Assembly (NCBI GenBank): GCA_050260015.1
Contig: JBLNBN010000047.1
Location: forward strand, 31,908-95,907
Direction of reading: 5' to 3'
Source: JBLNBN01 sp050260015
Lineage (GTDB): Bacteria > Bacteroidota > Ignavibacteria > Kapaibacteriales > UBA2268
DNA length: 64,000 nucleotides
The notes beneath the pieces are model-generated. The model was not told where the DNA came from. It searched no databases and was given only the letters and a program-made list of their open reading frames with translations. A program made the translations under genes and the position numbers. Below are positions 54,401 to 63,063 of this stretch, piece by piece (the stretch's first letter is position 1; every line of letters begins with the position of its first letter).

Positions 54401-55404
54401 CAAAAGTAACCGTGGTCGCGCGCGTATTAAATCCGAAGGACTCCTCGCTTTCGGATAACTTTAACGGCATGATTACGCTTAACACGCTGGACGGCGACGT
54501 AAACTACGTTGGAAATGAGGATCCTCCCACGGGCGCGGACGACTTTAAATATGCGAAATACGGCCCGACGCTCGCCCGCGCAACGGGTAAAGTGGAAGGC
54601 GGCCGCGCGACCGTCGATTTCCTGTTGCCTAAGGATATTAACTTCAGCGAAAAGACGGGACGCATGTTCGCCTATGCCGTAGCAAACGACGATCGCTTCG
54701 CCGCAGGTGAATCGCAAAAATTTAAGGTGACCGGGATTGATTTCAGCTCGTTCAAGGACGAGAAAGGTCCAGACATCGATATCTACATTGATTCGCGTAA
54801 ATTCAACCCGGGCGACGTAGTCCAATCGAGCCCGATGCTGATAGTCGATATAGCCGACGAATCGGGAATAAATACGACCGGGCTCGGCATTGGGCACAGC
54901 ATCGAGGCTTGGCTCGACGACGCTACCCAATCTATTAACTTAAATTCCAAGTTCGAGAGCTCGATCGAGGACGGACGCCGCGGAACGGCGAAGGTAAACC
55001 TTTCGAAGCTAACCCCCGGCGAGCATATCATCAAAATAAGAGCCTGGGATATTTTCAATAATTACAGCGTTCAGCAAACTAAATTTGTCGTTTCCGCCGT
55101 CGATTTAGGTTTTAGTATCTCGAAATCGGAAAATTATCCGAACCCGTTTGAACGCGACGGCACGACAATTGCTTTTAAACATAACTTACCGGCTCCGTTC
55201 GACGTCGAAGTAAAGATATTTAATTCGATAGGAGCGACGGTGCGAACCCTCCGCGAGACCGCGACGACGTCTCTGTATACCGAGATAAAGTGGGACGGTA
55301 AGGACGGGAACGGCTCGGCACTGCCCCCGGGGGCCTATTTTATCCAGATTGTCGCCAATGGCGAGGCTATAAGCGGCCACATGGCAATCCTCGAGGGCAA
55401 ATAA
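51409..55404 (+). CDS. PorU-like C25 peptidase (type IX secretion sortase), copy 2
   Basis: 1331 aa from ATG 51409, whose signal peptide (MSIRNVVAGAFGLVFCILCTTSDLFAA) aligns with that of copy 1; the upstream open frame is discarded. The catalytic residues fall at exactly the same positions as in copy 1, His842 (YIGHGNP) and Cys877 (AGTCEYGRFDNPD), and most of the length aligns with few indels (same total length). C-terminal SENYPNPFERDGTTIAFK is the tail domain. The two genes are a tandem duplication that has diverged; codon-level differences are spread throughout. It is followed by porV after 77 nt. Which copy is the housekeeping sortase cannot be told from sequence. Confidence 0.9.
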   Translation: MSIRNVVAGAFGLVFCILCTTSDLFAAPHVKIIESGRERLIVEYIPGLIDIKTIASPSGEAFLSPEFSNAELYPGKAGSPSFLGSREIISIPNLNGAKIEKIEYLGAMIEKAGRLAPSPTTAWGEDGSPTLIYRADETLYAAAPREFATLSDFGMLRECAITHLELAAVRQSPEGFVQFPEKIRVTIHFDKNGKARVATSGNNLFLNSNVAWSAPSVSDLALEGDEKLGDISSGSWFRIEIAEEGAYKLDAAYLSSKGINIPADKIETIKIFGEGGDILDEKVGAGVNNKLDEQEIIVNKNGSELGSIVFYGAPASGFKKTEGKIAHYSNAYSKSNYYLLTWGGRPGKRAIPVEAPQAEAVNFPTSYLHRIFFEEELVNPFDWGGGRTYFGKSSFDAPFIDVLHNLDRSRDIFFRIALANKSDGGGLFTATENQNFLGKVSVSGVNASNHSFASRGFLETNYPAAKIGSDSRSVISVKYTPSSTKTLATPYLDYYEIHYPRSFHAIDGELSFSPDLNLTGVTEFNVSGFSGQTLGWDATNRRSPKLLTNTASTGGMIIFKQDLSPSTLYSFYATSKFKAPASIQSIEFAGLRYEKSNADMILVTPKEFLNSANEYAEYRAKSSGIKVKVVTTEQLYNEFASCIPDPTAIRDYVAQAYASWDVKPNYVLLWGDGHFDIKYVRTKKPIYIPTWQYEASPFDTFFTESEDYYPTDDYFGCVRGDDWLIDVAVGRFNIESEDEGQKILEKVRNYETASSKDAWRNTALMVADDGWNQGEHDGGEWTSQTETVANSFLAPGMQAKKLYLIEYPSSPGSAGRTKPRANEDILSAINTAGASVVNYIGHGNPRIWAAENVLRRDEDIPRMINKDKLFLAFAGTCEYGRFDNPDVRCGAEEMVLNPNGGAIAVYSATRIVFGPDNFVFNKYFFSKLFQRNANGFYPTFGEAIRNTKAMQNGHNDRTFYLAGDPSMKLPAPEYIVKIDSINGVAADSVDFVELKGLTKVTVVARVLNPKDSSLSDNFNGMITLNTLDGDVNYVGNEDPPTGADDFKYAKYGPTLARATGKVEGGRATVDFLLPKDINFSEKTGRMFAYAVANDDRFAAGESQKFKVTGIDFSSFKDEKGPDIDIYIDSRKFNPGDVVQSSPMLIVDIADESGINTTGLGIGHSIEAWLDDATQSINLNSKFESSIEDGRRGTAKVNLSKLTPGEHIIKIRAWDIFNNYSVQQTKFVVSAVDLGFSISKSENYPNPFERDGTTIAFKHNLPAPFDVEVKIFNSIGATVRTLRETATTSLYTEIKWDGKDGNGSALPPGAYFIQIVANGEAISGHMAILEGK

Positions 55405-55481
55405 TTGAATTCTTAAGAGGGTCTTAAAATTAATACAGGAAAAATAATGATTAACAGGATATTTAATGGAGGTAACAGCAG

Positions 55482-56573
55482 ATGAGAATCACGTTGAAAA
55501 CGACCCTGCTTGCAGCTTTTGCGCTGGTGTGCTTATCGGAAACGTCTAAACTGTATGCGCAGGCGGGCGGATCATCGGTACCCTTTCTGCTGATTTCCCC
55601 GGACGCTCGCAGTAGCGGTATGGGCGAAACAGGCACGGCTATCGCCGACGATATTAACGCAATTTATTGGAATCCGGCCGGGTTAGGCTTCTTGGATTAC
55701 TTCCCTCCGACGGGCGACGAAGAAGAGGGCGAACCGTTCCGCCAGGTCGCGCTTTCGTTCTCGCCGTGGTTGCCCCAGTTCAACTCGGATCTTTTCTATA
55801 GCTACGGCACTATCGGGCAATTCTTCCCGTCGCTCGACGGCACGGTGGCGTTCAATTTTATTTTTATGAACCTGGGCGAATTTACCCGTACATGGGACGA
55901 CGGCAGGGTGCTCGGTAAATTCAACTCCCATGAGTTCGCGGTAGGCCTATCCTACGGAACGATTATCGCTCCAGACCTCGCGTGGGGGTTCCAGTTGCGC
56001 TACATACAAAGCGATCTCTCCCCGGCCACCGCCGGCAACGACGCTGGCGTCGGCATCTCCGGCGGGTTCGATATGGGCTTGCTCTGGAAGCCGCAGGACC
56101 TTCCCTATGTCGGCGACGCCCTTTCAGTAGGCCTAAACCTGCAGAACGTCGGCCCGAAGATCACTTATAAGTCCGAATCCGATCCTCTGCCGACTAACTT
56201 ACGTCTTGGCGCGGCTTACACGCTCGTTAAGGACGAGTTTAACGATCTGAAGGTTTCCGCCGACGTGTCTAAATTGCTCGTTCGCCGCGACAGCGCGGGC
56301 CCGGACGTTATCCCGAAGTCGCTCGTCACCGCCTGGGAGAACCCCGGGGTGGAATTGGGCATGGGCGCGGAGTATTGGTACCAGGGCGTCGTCGCGTTCC
56401 GCGCCGGCTACTTTACCGAGCCTTCCACGCTTGGCAATCGTAAGTACTGGAACTTCGGCGCCGGCTTGAAATACGACATCTTTAAGGTCGATATGAGCTT
56501 TATTAATACGATAGAAGAAAATCACCCGTTGGCAAACACGATGAGATTCTCGCTATTGATTGATTGGCGTTAA
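55482..56573 (+). CDS. porV: Type IX secretion outer-membrane protein PorV
   Basis: 363-aa FadL-like outer-membrane beta-barrel that shuttles T9SS cargo from the translocon to the PorU sortase. Signal peptide to about 27. The PorV N-terminal signature is clear: PFLLISPDARSSGMGETGTAIADDINAIYWNPAGLGFLD. Alternating strands continue to the end and the last residue region (TMRFSLLIDWR) is a typical C-terminal barrel strand. GGAGG lies 9 nt before the ATG. It follows the two PorU-like genes on the same strand and is closed by a bidirectional terminator. Confidence 0.92.
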   Translation: MRITLKTTLLAAFALVCLSETSKLYAQAGGSSVPFLLISPDARSSGMGETGTAIADDINAIYWNPAGLGFLDYFPPTGDEEEGEPFRQVALSFSPWLPQFNSDLFYSYGTIGQFFPSLDGTVAFNFIFMNLGEFTRTWDDGRVLGKFNSHEFAVGLSYGTIIAPDLAWGFQLRYIQSDLSPATAGNDAGVGISGGFDMGLLWKPQDLPYVGDALSVGLNLQNVGPKITYKSESDPLPTNLRLGAAYTLVKDEFNDLKVSADVSKLLVRRDSAGPDVIPKSLVTAWENPGVELGMGAEYWYQGVVAFRAGYFTEPSTLGNRKYWNFGAGLKYDIFKVDMSFINTIEENHPLANTMRFSLLIDWR

Positions 56574-56597
56574 TCGTAGGACCCGATATAAAATAAG

Positions 56598-56629
56598 AAA
56601 AAGCCGCCCCGAAGGGGGCGGCTTTTTTT
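56598..56629. terminator. Bidirectional terminator between porV and secA
   Basis: AAAAAGCCGCCCC-gaag-GGGGCGGCTTTTT with further T on the right; placed 24 bases after porV and 25 bases before the end of the convergent secA. Confidence 0.93.
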
Positions 56630-56653
56630 ATTATCTGATTCTGCCTTTGAAAT

Positions 56654-59600
56654 TTATTCGCCGGCTTCGCCTTTCGCGCCATGGCATTTCTTATACTTCT
56701 TGCCGCTGCCGCAGGGGCAGAGATCGTTGCGTCCAACTTTGTCCTCTCCGCGCTTAAACGTATGGATAGTCGACGCCATAGGAGCTTCGGATTCCTGGGC
56801 CTGGGGCGCTTCGTAGCCGGAGATGAAGGACGGGTTAGTGTCCTCGTGCTTATAAACGAGCGAGCTGCGTTGGGCCGTGCGGGAACGCTTCAAAGTAGGC
56901 GCGTCCTCCGCGCCGACTGGCTGCGCTTCGACCTCGCCGTCCTGCTCCGCGGAGACTCCGGGCTGACGCCTGCGAAGCTGCGGGCTCGGAGCGGCTACGC
57001 GCACCTGGCGCTCGACCATACGCGGGAAGTACTTAAACGCGAACGCTACGGAATCCCTGTTGATCTCGCCGATTAGCTCTACGAACATCTTGAACGCTTC
57101 GGACTTATACTCTAGCAAAGGATCCTTCTGGCCATAGCTGCGCAGGTAGATACCTTCCTTTAATTCGTCCATAGCGCGGAGATGATCGCGCCATTTATCG
57201 TCGATCGTCTGGAGAACTGCCACTTGCTCGAGCTTTTGCATAAACTCGTGACCGAGCATTTCTTCCTTGCGCGTATAGAATTCGTTTGCGGCTTCGACTA
57301 TTCTTTGGACCGCCTCGTCAACCTTGATCGTTCTAAATTCTTCATTAGTTAACTTCGGTTCGGTCAAAAGCGTCGTGCGGCAATTATTTACAAACGCCTC
57401 GAAATTCCCATCGTCATGCGAGTCCTCGAACCAATTCTCGGCTATTTCCTCGATGTACTCGAAGAGCTCGCCGCGAAGTCGTTCGCCGCGCAAAGCCGAG
57501 CGACGGCGGTTGTAGATAACTACGCGCTGCTGGTTCATTACGTTGTCGTACTCAAGCAATCTTTTACGCGTGGAAAAGTGATTTTCCTCGACTTTCTTCT
57601 GGGCGCGCTCGACGGCTTTAGTAAGGATAGAGTGCTGGATCGGCTCGCCCTCCTCGACTTTCAGGCGCTGCATAGCCCACGCCGTTCGATCGCCGCCGAA
57701 GAGCCTCATTAAGTTGTCTTCGAGCGAGATAAAGAACTGCGAGCTGCCGGGATCGCCCTGGCGTCCTGCGCGGCCGCGTAGCTGCCTGTCGATGCGCCGG
57801 GCTTCGTGGCGTTCGCTGCCGATAATAGCGAGACCGCCCGAGGCTTTAACGTCGGCGTCGAGCTTGATGTCCGTTCCGCGGCCCGCCATGTTCGTGGCGA
57901 TGGTAACCGCGCTCTTCTTACCGGCGTTGGCCACTATCTCGGCTTCCCGAGCGTGGTTTTTCGCGTTGAGTACGTTGTGGCGCACTCCCTGCCGTTGGAG
58001 CATCTTGCTTATTATCTCGCTCACCTCGACGCTTGCCGTGCCCACGAGGACCGCCCTGCCCGCATTATTCAACTTCTTGACTTCGTCGACTATAGCGTTG
58101 TATTTTTCGCGCTTCGTGCGGTAGATCAAGTCGTCGTCGTCCTTGCGGACGATCGGGCGGTTGGTCGGAATAACTACTACTTCAAGGTTGTATATCTTTT
58201 CAAATTCGCCGGCTTCGGTTTCAGCCGTTCCGGTCATGCCCGCGAGCTTATGGTAGAGGCGGAAGTAATTCTGAAGCGTAATCGTGGCGAACGTTTGCGT
58301 ATCGCGTTCGACCTTGACGCGCTCCTTCGCTTCGATAGCCTGGTGCAAGCCCTCGGAGTAGCGCCTGCCCTCGAGAATACGTCCCGTGAATTCGTCGACG
58401 ATCATGATCTTGCCTTCCTGGATGACATATTCGACGTCCTTCTCGTAGAGCGAATAAGCCCTTAAGAGCTGCGAGATCGTGTGTATCCTGTCGGACCGCT
58501 CGGCGTAGAGCAAGTGAATTTTATCTTTCTGTAATTGCTTCTCTTCCGGGGTTAGATCGTTATCTCCTTCCAGCGCGCTCAGTTCGGCGGCGATATCCGG
58601 GATAACGAACATATCGGGGTCTTCCGTAGAGTTGCAGAGAAGTAACCTGCCCTTTTCGGTAATATCTATCTGGTGATTTTTTTCGTCGACAGTATAATAA
58701 AGCTCGTCGTCAATTTCCGGCATTCTCCTGCCCTGGTCGCGCAGGAAGAACAGCTCGGTTTCATTTTTCAGCTTAATATTTTCCGCGTCCTGCATAAGCT
58801 TTATAAGCCTTTTATGCTTCGGCAAGCCGCGCGTAGCCCTGAACAGCTGTATGCCGGCCTGCTCGCGATCCTCTTTAGTGTTTTTTTCCAAAAGGGCCGC
58901 GGCTTCGGACGCAATCTGATTGACCAGCTTAGTCTGCGCGTCGACGAGCCTCTGAACGCGCGGATTCATTTCCTCGAATTTCTGATCGCTCTGCTCGACG
59001 GGGCCGCTAATGATAAGAGGAGTTCTAGCCTCGTCTATAAGCACGGAGTCGACCTCGTCTACGATAGCGAACCAGTGCTCCCGCTGAACCATGTGGTCGT
59101 ACTCGACGACCATATTGTCGCGCAGGTAATCAAAGCCGAACTCGTTATTCGTGCCGTAAGTAATGTCCATATTATAGATGCGCTTGCGCTCGTCGTTCTC
59201 CATGTTGGATTGAATCGCGCCGACCTCGAGGCCGAGGAATTCATAAACGGGGCGCATCCAGTCGCAGTCGCGCTTTGCCAGGTAATCGTTAACCGTAACG
59301 AGGTGCACGCCTTTCCCGGCGAGCGCGTTCAGGTAGAGCGGAAGCACGGCCACGAGCGTTTTGCCCTCGCCCGTCGCCATCTCGGATATCTTTCCCTGGT
59401 GCTGAACTATGCCGCCAATGAGCTGAACGTCGTAGGGGACCATATCCCATTTCGAGAGCTGCCCGGCGTATTCATAGTGGTAGCCGCTATCCTTTAAGCG
59501 CCTGCACGCTTGCTTAACGCACGCGTAAGCTTCCGGCAGTATTTCGTCCAGCATGTCGTTCGAGGTCTGGTAAATCTCTTTTTCGACTGCTTTTAGTCTA

Positions 59601-59860
59601 TCGGTAACGTCTATGGTTTCGGCGGCGCTTAGAGTTTCGTTCTTTAGCCGATTGAGCAGCTCGCCTTTTTCATCCTCAAGTTCCTGAACTGCTTCGCGTA
59701 TACGAGCTTTAAACTCTTCGGTCTTAGCGCGAAGCTCTTCGTCGGTAAGCTTATCCAACTCAGCGTAATAGCGATTTATTTCGTCGACGATCGGCCTTAT
59801 TAACTTTACGTCTTTCTCGCTTTTATTACCGCCTAACAGTTTCGAGATAAAATTTAACAT
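56654..59860 (-). CDS. secA: Preprotein translocase ATPase SecA
   Basis: Motor ATPase of Sec export, acting with SecYEG (secG is at 44153). About 1068 aa; ATG 59860 (MLNFISKLLGG) is chosen over a TTG seven codons upstream. Walker A is ATGEGKTLVA, DEAD-type box VDEVDSVLIDEARTPLIISGP, then the preprotein cross-linking domain, NBD2 (GTASVEVSEIISKML, ATNMAGRGTDI, LRGRAGRQGDPG) and the helical domains. The C-terminus has a variable linker and the SEC-C zinc motif CPCGSGKKYKKCH. There is an expansion (about 300-420) in NBD1/PPXD, usual for Bacteroidota-type SecA. Convergent with porV. Confidence 0.97.
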   Translation of the reverse strand: MLNFISKLLGGNKSEKDVKLIRPIVDEINRYYAELDKLTDEELRAKTEEFKARIREAVQELEDEKGELLNRLKNETLSAAETIDVTDRLKAVEKEIYQTSNDMLDEILPEAYACVKQACRRLKDSGYHYEYAGQLSKWDMVPYDVQLIGGIVQHQGKISEMATGEGKTLVAVLPLYLNALAGKGVHLVTVNDYLAKRDCDWMRPVYEFLGLEVGAIQSNMENDERKRIYNMDITYGTNNEFGFDYLRDNMVVEYDHMVQREHWFAIVDEVDSVLIDEARTPLIISGPVEQSDQKFEEMNPRVQRLVDAQTKLVNQIASEAAALLEKNTKEDREQAGIQLFRATRGLPKHKRLIKLMQDAENIKLKNETELFFLRDQGRRMPEIDDELYYTVDEKNHQIDITEKGRLLLCNSTEDPDMFVIPDIAAELSALEGDNDLTPEEKQLQKDKIHLLYAERSDRIHTISQLLRAYSLYEKDVEYVIQEGKIMIVDEFTGRILEGRRYSEGLHQAIEAKERVKVERDTQTFATITLQNYFRLYHKLAGMTGTAETEAGEFEKIYNLEVVVIPTNRPIVRKDDDDLIYRTKREKYNAIVDEVKKLNNAGRAVLVGTASVEVSEIISKMLQRQGVRHNVLNAKNHAREAEIVANAGKKSAVTIATNMAGRGTDIKLDADVKASGGLAIIGSERHEARRIDRQLRGRAGRQGDPGSSQFFISLEDNLMRLFGGDRTAWAMQRLKVEEGEPIQHSILTKAVERAQKKVEENHFSTRKRLLEYDNVMNQQRVVIYNRRRSALRGERLRGELFEYIEEIAENWFEDSHDDGNFEAFVNNCRTTLLTEPKLTNEEFRTIKVDEAVQRIVEAANEFYTRKEEMLGHEFMQKLEQVAVLQTIDDKWRDHLRAMDELKEGIYLRSYGQKDPLLEYKSEAFKMFVELIGEINRDSVAFAFKYFPRMVERQVRVAAPSPQLRRRQPGVSAEQDGEVEAQPVGAEDAPTLKRSRTAQRSSLVYKHEDTNPSFISGYEAPQAQESEAPMASTIHTFKRGEDKVGRNDLCPCGSGKKYKKCHGAKGEAGE

Positions 59861-59954
59861 TTCTTTTTGCTTAATTGACAATAAATGTAACGCAATATAA
59901 ACGTTTTTTACGTATTAAAATTGAATGGAACCTTTCCAATTGGCAAACTTATAT

Positions 59955-59962
59955 TAATTTTG
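59955..59962 (+). promoter_or_regulatory. Candidate -7 element (TAATTTTG) for the S9 peptidase gene
   Basis: Exact TAnnTTTG match 27 bases before the ATG at 59990; TTTC 18 nt upstream is a weak -33 box. Confidence 0.5.
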
Positions 59963-59989
59963 CTTTTTTCACATAAACGAATTTACATA

Positions 59990-61996
59990 ATGAAAAGAAT
60001 CATACTGGCGGCCCTGATTTGGCTTGCCGGGGCCGGCGCGTTCGCGGCCCGAATGACTCCTGAAAAGCTTGCCGAAGTCGGTCGGCTCGGCGAGTTTAAA
60101 GTATCTCCGAACGGCGCATACGTCGTTTATACCGTCGGCCGTCCCGACCTAAAGGACAACGGTTCGGGCTCCTCGCTTTTCATCCAGGACGTTTCAGGCG
60201 GCCCGGCCCGTAGGATAGACGTCGCGGCGAAGAGCGTAGGGAACGTCGAATGGTCCGGCGACGGTAAATCGATTTATTATACTACCGGCGACAACGATAG
60301 CGTTATTTTCTATATCGACGTCGAAGGCAAAAAGATAAAGAAGATCGCGACGCGCAAGGGCGGCATTGCCAACTTTGTGCCTGGCGCCGGCATTTTCGCT
60401 TTCACTGCGGACGTAAAGCTCGATTCGTCTCTTAGGGATTTAAACCCGGATTTGCCGAAGCTTACGGCCATGGCGTACGATGAATTGCCCGTCCGGCATT
60501 GGGACCATTGGATCGACGAATCTTATTCGCACGTGTTTATTCAACGCGACGGCGACGAAAAGGCGCTGGACATAATGCCCGGCGAACGCTACGACTCGCC
60601 TCTCGCTCCTTTCGGCGGCCGCGAAGAGATCGCGATCTCCCCCGACGGCCTGGAAATAGCTTATACATCAAAGAAAGTTAGCGATTACGCGACAAGCACA
60701 AACTCCTCCGTTTATCTTTACGACGTAAGAACAGGCGCCACGCGGGAAATGACGCCTAATATGCCCGGGTACGACATGGACCCAATGTACTCCCCCGACG
60801 GCAAATGGATCGCTTTCCACAGCCAGAGCCGCCCAGGCTACGAATCCGATAAGATCCGCATTATGCTATACGATAGGGCGACGGGCAAGATAACCGAGCT
60901 CACCCGGGACATAGATCAATGGGCGCACAACACTAAATGGTCGCCCGACTCCAGGTACGTCTATATGAGCGCGGACAACGACAAGGGAACTTCGCAGATC
61001 TATAGAATATCCGTGCCGGACGGTAAATACGATATACTTACCTCGGGCGACTTCAACTACGGCGACCAGGGGATCCAAGTCGGCCCTAAAGGCGACTTTA
61101 TCCTATTCACGCGCCGCAATTATAACCGACCGTCGGAAATTTACAAATTGGACCTCGCCACGCGCCGGGTTAGCAAGTTTACTAACATCAACGACGAGAT
61201 CTGGTCGACGCTCGACACTTGCCGCATAGAGAGCCGTTGGGTTGAAAGCGCCGGCGGCGAGAAAGTATTCTGCTGGGTGATGTACCCGCCGGACTTCGAC
61301 GCAAATAAAAAATACCCGGTAATCACATATTGCCAGGGCGGACCGCAGCAAGCGGTAAACCAGTTCTGGAGCTACGGGTGGAATTTCCTCACGATGGCTT
61401 CCAGGGGCTATATCGTGCTCGCGCCCAGCCGCCGCGGCGTTCCCGGATTCGGGCAGAAGTGGGTCGACGCTATCAATCAAAATTACGGCGGCGAACCGAT
61501 GGAGGACATAATGAACTGCACGAAAGCGCTCGCGAAGGAGCCCTATGTCGATTCAAAGAAATTGGCGGCCGTGGGCGGCAGCGCAGGCGGTTACGCTACG
61601 TTCTGGCTCGAGGGCGTTCATAACGGTCTCTACTCGGCATTTATTTCTCATTGCGGCCTTTTCGACATGGTCTCCATGTACGGCTCGACCGAAGAGCTGT
61701 GGTTCCCGAATTGGGACAATGGCGGAGCTTATTGGGCGAACCGGGACTATTACGAAAAGATATCCCCGCACAATTACGTTAAAAACTGGAAAACTCCCAT
61801 ACTAATTATAACGGGCGAAAAGGACTACCGCGTCCCCTACACGCAATCTCTTGAAGCATTTACGGCGGCGCGCTCTATGGGCGTTCCGGCAAGGTTGCTC
61901 TTTTTGCCGAGGGAAAATCACTGGGTGCTCCACCCGCAGGAGCAGATACTCTGGTACCGCGAGTTCTTTAATTTCCTTTCCGAGCACATGCGGTAA
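59990..61996 (+). CDS. S9-family prolyl oligopeptidase, exported
   Basis: 668 aa from ATG 59990, which opens a signal peptide (MKRIILAALIWLAGAGAFAA); an upstream in-frame ATG at 59921 would disrupt it. Residues about 30-400 are WD40/PD40-type beta-propeller repeats (FKVSPNGAYVVYTV, AISPDGLEIAYTS, MYSPDGKWIAFHS, KWSPDSRYVYMS). The alpha/beta-hydrolase domain holds the triad Ser531 (GGSAGGYATFW), Asp612 (TGEKDYRVP) and His644 (ENHWVLHP). Predicted periplasmic peptidase taking short peptides, related to dipeptidyl-peptidase 5. Possibly co-regulated with secA, which is divergent. Confidence 0.92.
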   Translation: MKRIILAALIWLAGAGAFAARMTPEKLAEVGRLGEFKVSPNGAYVVYTVGRPDLKDNGSGSSLFIQDVSGGPARRIDVAAKSVGNVEWSGDGKSIYYTTGDNDSVIFYIDVEGKKIKKIATRKGGIANFVPGAGIFAFTADVKLDSSLRDLNPDLPKLTAMAYDELPVRHWDHWIDESYSHVFIQRDGDEKALDIMPGERYDSPLAPFGGREEIAISPDGLEIAYTSKKVSDYATSTNSSVYLYDVRTGATREMTPNMPGYDMDPMYSPDGKWIAFHSQSRPGYESDKIRIMLYDRATGKITELTRDIDQWAHNTKWSPDSRYVYMSADNDKGTSQIYRISVPDGKYDILTSGDFNYGDQGIQVGPKGDFILFTRRNYNRPSEIYKLDLATRRVSKFTNINDEIWSTLDTCRIESRWVESAGGEKVFCWVMYPPDFDANKKYPVITYCQGGPQQAVNQFWSYGWNFLTMASRGYIVLAPSRRGVPGFGQKWVDAINQNYGGEPMEDIMNCTKALAKEPYVDSKKLAAVGGSAGGYATFWLEGVHNGLYSAFISHCGLFDMVSMYGSTEELWFPNWDNGGAYWANRDYYEKISPHNYVKNWKTPILIITGEKDYRVPYTQSLEAFTAARSMGVPARLLFLPRENHWVLHPQEQILWYREFFNFLSEHMR

Positions 61997-62017
61997 CCGC
62001 CAGGGATAACACGAGAT

Positions 62018-62058
62018 ATACAAAAAGAGGAGCGCAACCCGCGCTCCTCTTTTTGTAT
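62018..62058. terminator. Bidirectional terminator with 18-bp perfect arms
   Basis: Left arm 62018-62035 (ATACAAAAAGAGGAGCGC) and right arm 62041-62058 are perfect complements around a 5-nt loop. The A/T runs inside the arms let it work on both strands: 21 bases after the S9 gene and 17 before the convergent lipoprotein gene end. Confidence 0.94.
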
Positions 62059-62075
62059 AAATGCCTGTCAAAAGA

Positions 62076-62867
62076 TTATTTCTTGATATTGTGCCGGATC
62101 AATATCTGTTCGGAACCGTCGGAGGCAGTTTTGCCAAAAGGACCTAAATCTATAACGGTCGGCTCTACGTGTTGACGCATTAAGCCTATGTTCTCGCCGA
62201 ACCAAACATGCATCTTAACGTCAAAGTTAAGCGGTATCGCCGTCGGTATGCCGGTTATCGTAAGGTTGCCCTGGATGTGATTCGTAACGGTATACTTCCA
62301 GGTTTTAACGGTAGCGCCCTGGTAAGTCATGTTTTCCTGCCCTACTTTCTTTTCGGTAGCGTTGTAAGTAAGCTTAATCTTACCCTGCACGACGCCCATA
62401 TCGAATGGAACTTCAGGCAACTGGGTAACGGGAATTACGGTCCATTCCGTTCCCCCGGAATTTGCAATCGTCACCCACATCTTGGGTATAGAATCCGTAG
62501 GAATACCTTCGGAGTCGACAGGCAGCAACATATCGCTGTACGCGTTGAGTATCGCTCCCGCTACGTTAAGCTTCATTTGCGTGCCCGCGTATTCGCCGTC
62601 GCTATATGAATCGATAAAGGCAGCCATCTTGCCTTCGTAATTTTCTTTTTTAGCGACGTACATCGAGTCTACTGTCTGGTCGGATTTAGCGCCTGCCGTG
62701 TCGATGACGGAGCTTTCATAGACCCAGTAAGAACCAACCGTCTCATAGGGATAGTAGTTCGCGTTGTCGCCCGGTTTGTTTGGATCGTTCTTGTCGTCGC
62801 TGCAAGCGCTAAAGAATCCGGCAGCGGCAAGTAATACCGCCATCGTAAGGTATTTTGAAAATCTCAT
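62076..62867 (-). CDS. Hypothetical lipoprotein
   Basis: 263 aa from ATG 62867 (AGGAG 6 nt upstream; a longer frame to 62915 is unlikely). Lipobox: MRFSKYLTMAVLLAAAGFFSAC. A DDKNDPNKPGDN linker follows and then a beta-rich region with YYPYETVGSYWVYESSV, similar in style to other exported lipoproteins of this phylum with DUF-type beta-barrel folds. No catalytic motif is seen. The N-terminal style is shared with the lipoprotein at 16017-16637. Function unknown. Confidence 0.72.
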   Translation of the reverse strand: MRFSKYLTMAVLLAAAGFFSACSDDKNDPNKPGDNANYYPYETVGSYWVYESSVIDTAGAKSDQTVDSMYVAKKENYEGKMAAFIDSYSDGEYAGTQMKLNVAGAILNAYSDMLLPVDSEGIPTDSIPKMWVTIANSGGTEWTVIPVTQLPEVPFDMGVVQGKIKLTYNATEKKVGQENMTYQGATVKTWKYTVTNHIQGNLTITGIPTAIPLNFDVKMHVWFGENIGLMRQHVEPTVIDLGPFGKTASDGSEQILIRHNIKK

Positions 62868-62975
62868 CACTTCTCCTAAAAATATACAAAAAACTGCTTT
62901 TTTAACGGACTGCATCTCAATTCATTTTATATTATACACGAAAATCGTATTAAAGTTTCAAATATTGCTACGTAA

Positions 62976-63008
62976 GTTGCGTTATATTCAAAGAATTTCC
63001 TATTTTTG
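62976..63008 (+). promoter_or_regulatory. Candidate promoter of rlmN (GTTG-N21-TATTTTTG)
   Basis: GTTG at 62976-62979, a 21-nt spacer and TATTTTTG at 63001-63008 fit TTTG-N19-21-TAnnTTTG with one mismatch; the ATG is 55 bases downstream. Confidence 0.6.
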
Positions 63009-63063
63009 TAAATGTTAATTAAAAATTCCTTATCTATATTTAATTTATATTTAAGCCTCAATC

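Noticed and set aside
57806..59497. Long open frames on the plus strand inside secA
   Set aside because: They lie antisense to an unmistakable SecA and have no recognisable domains or RBS; typical GC-rich shadow frames.
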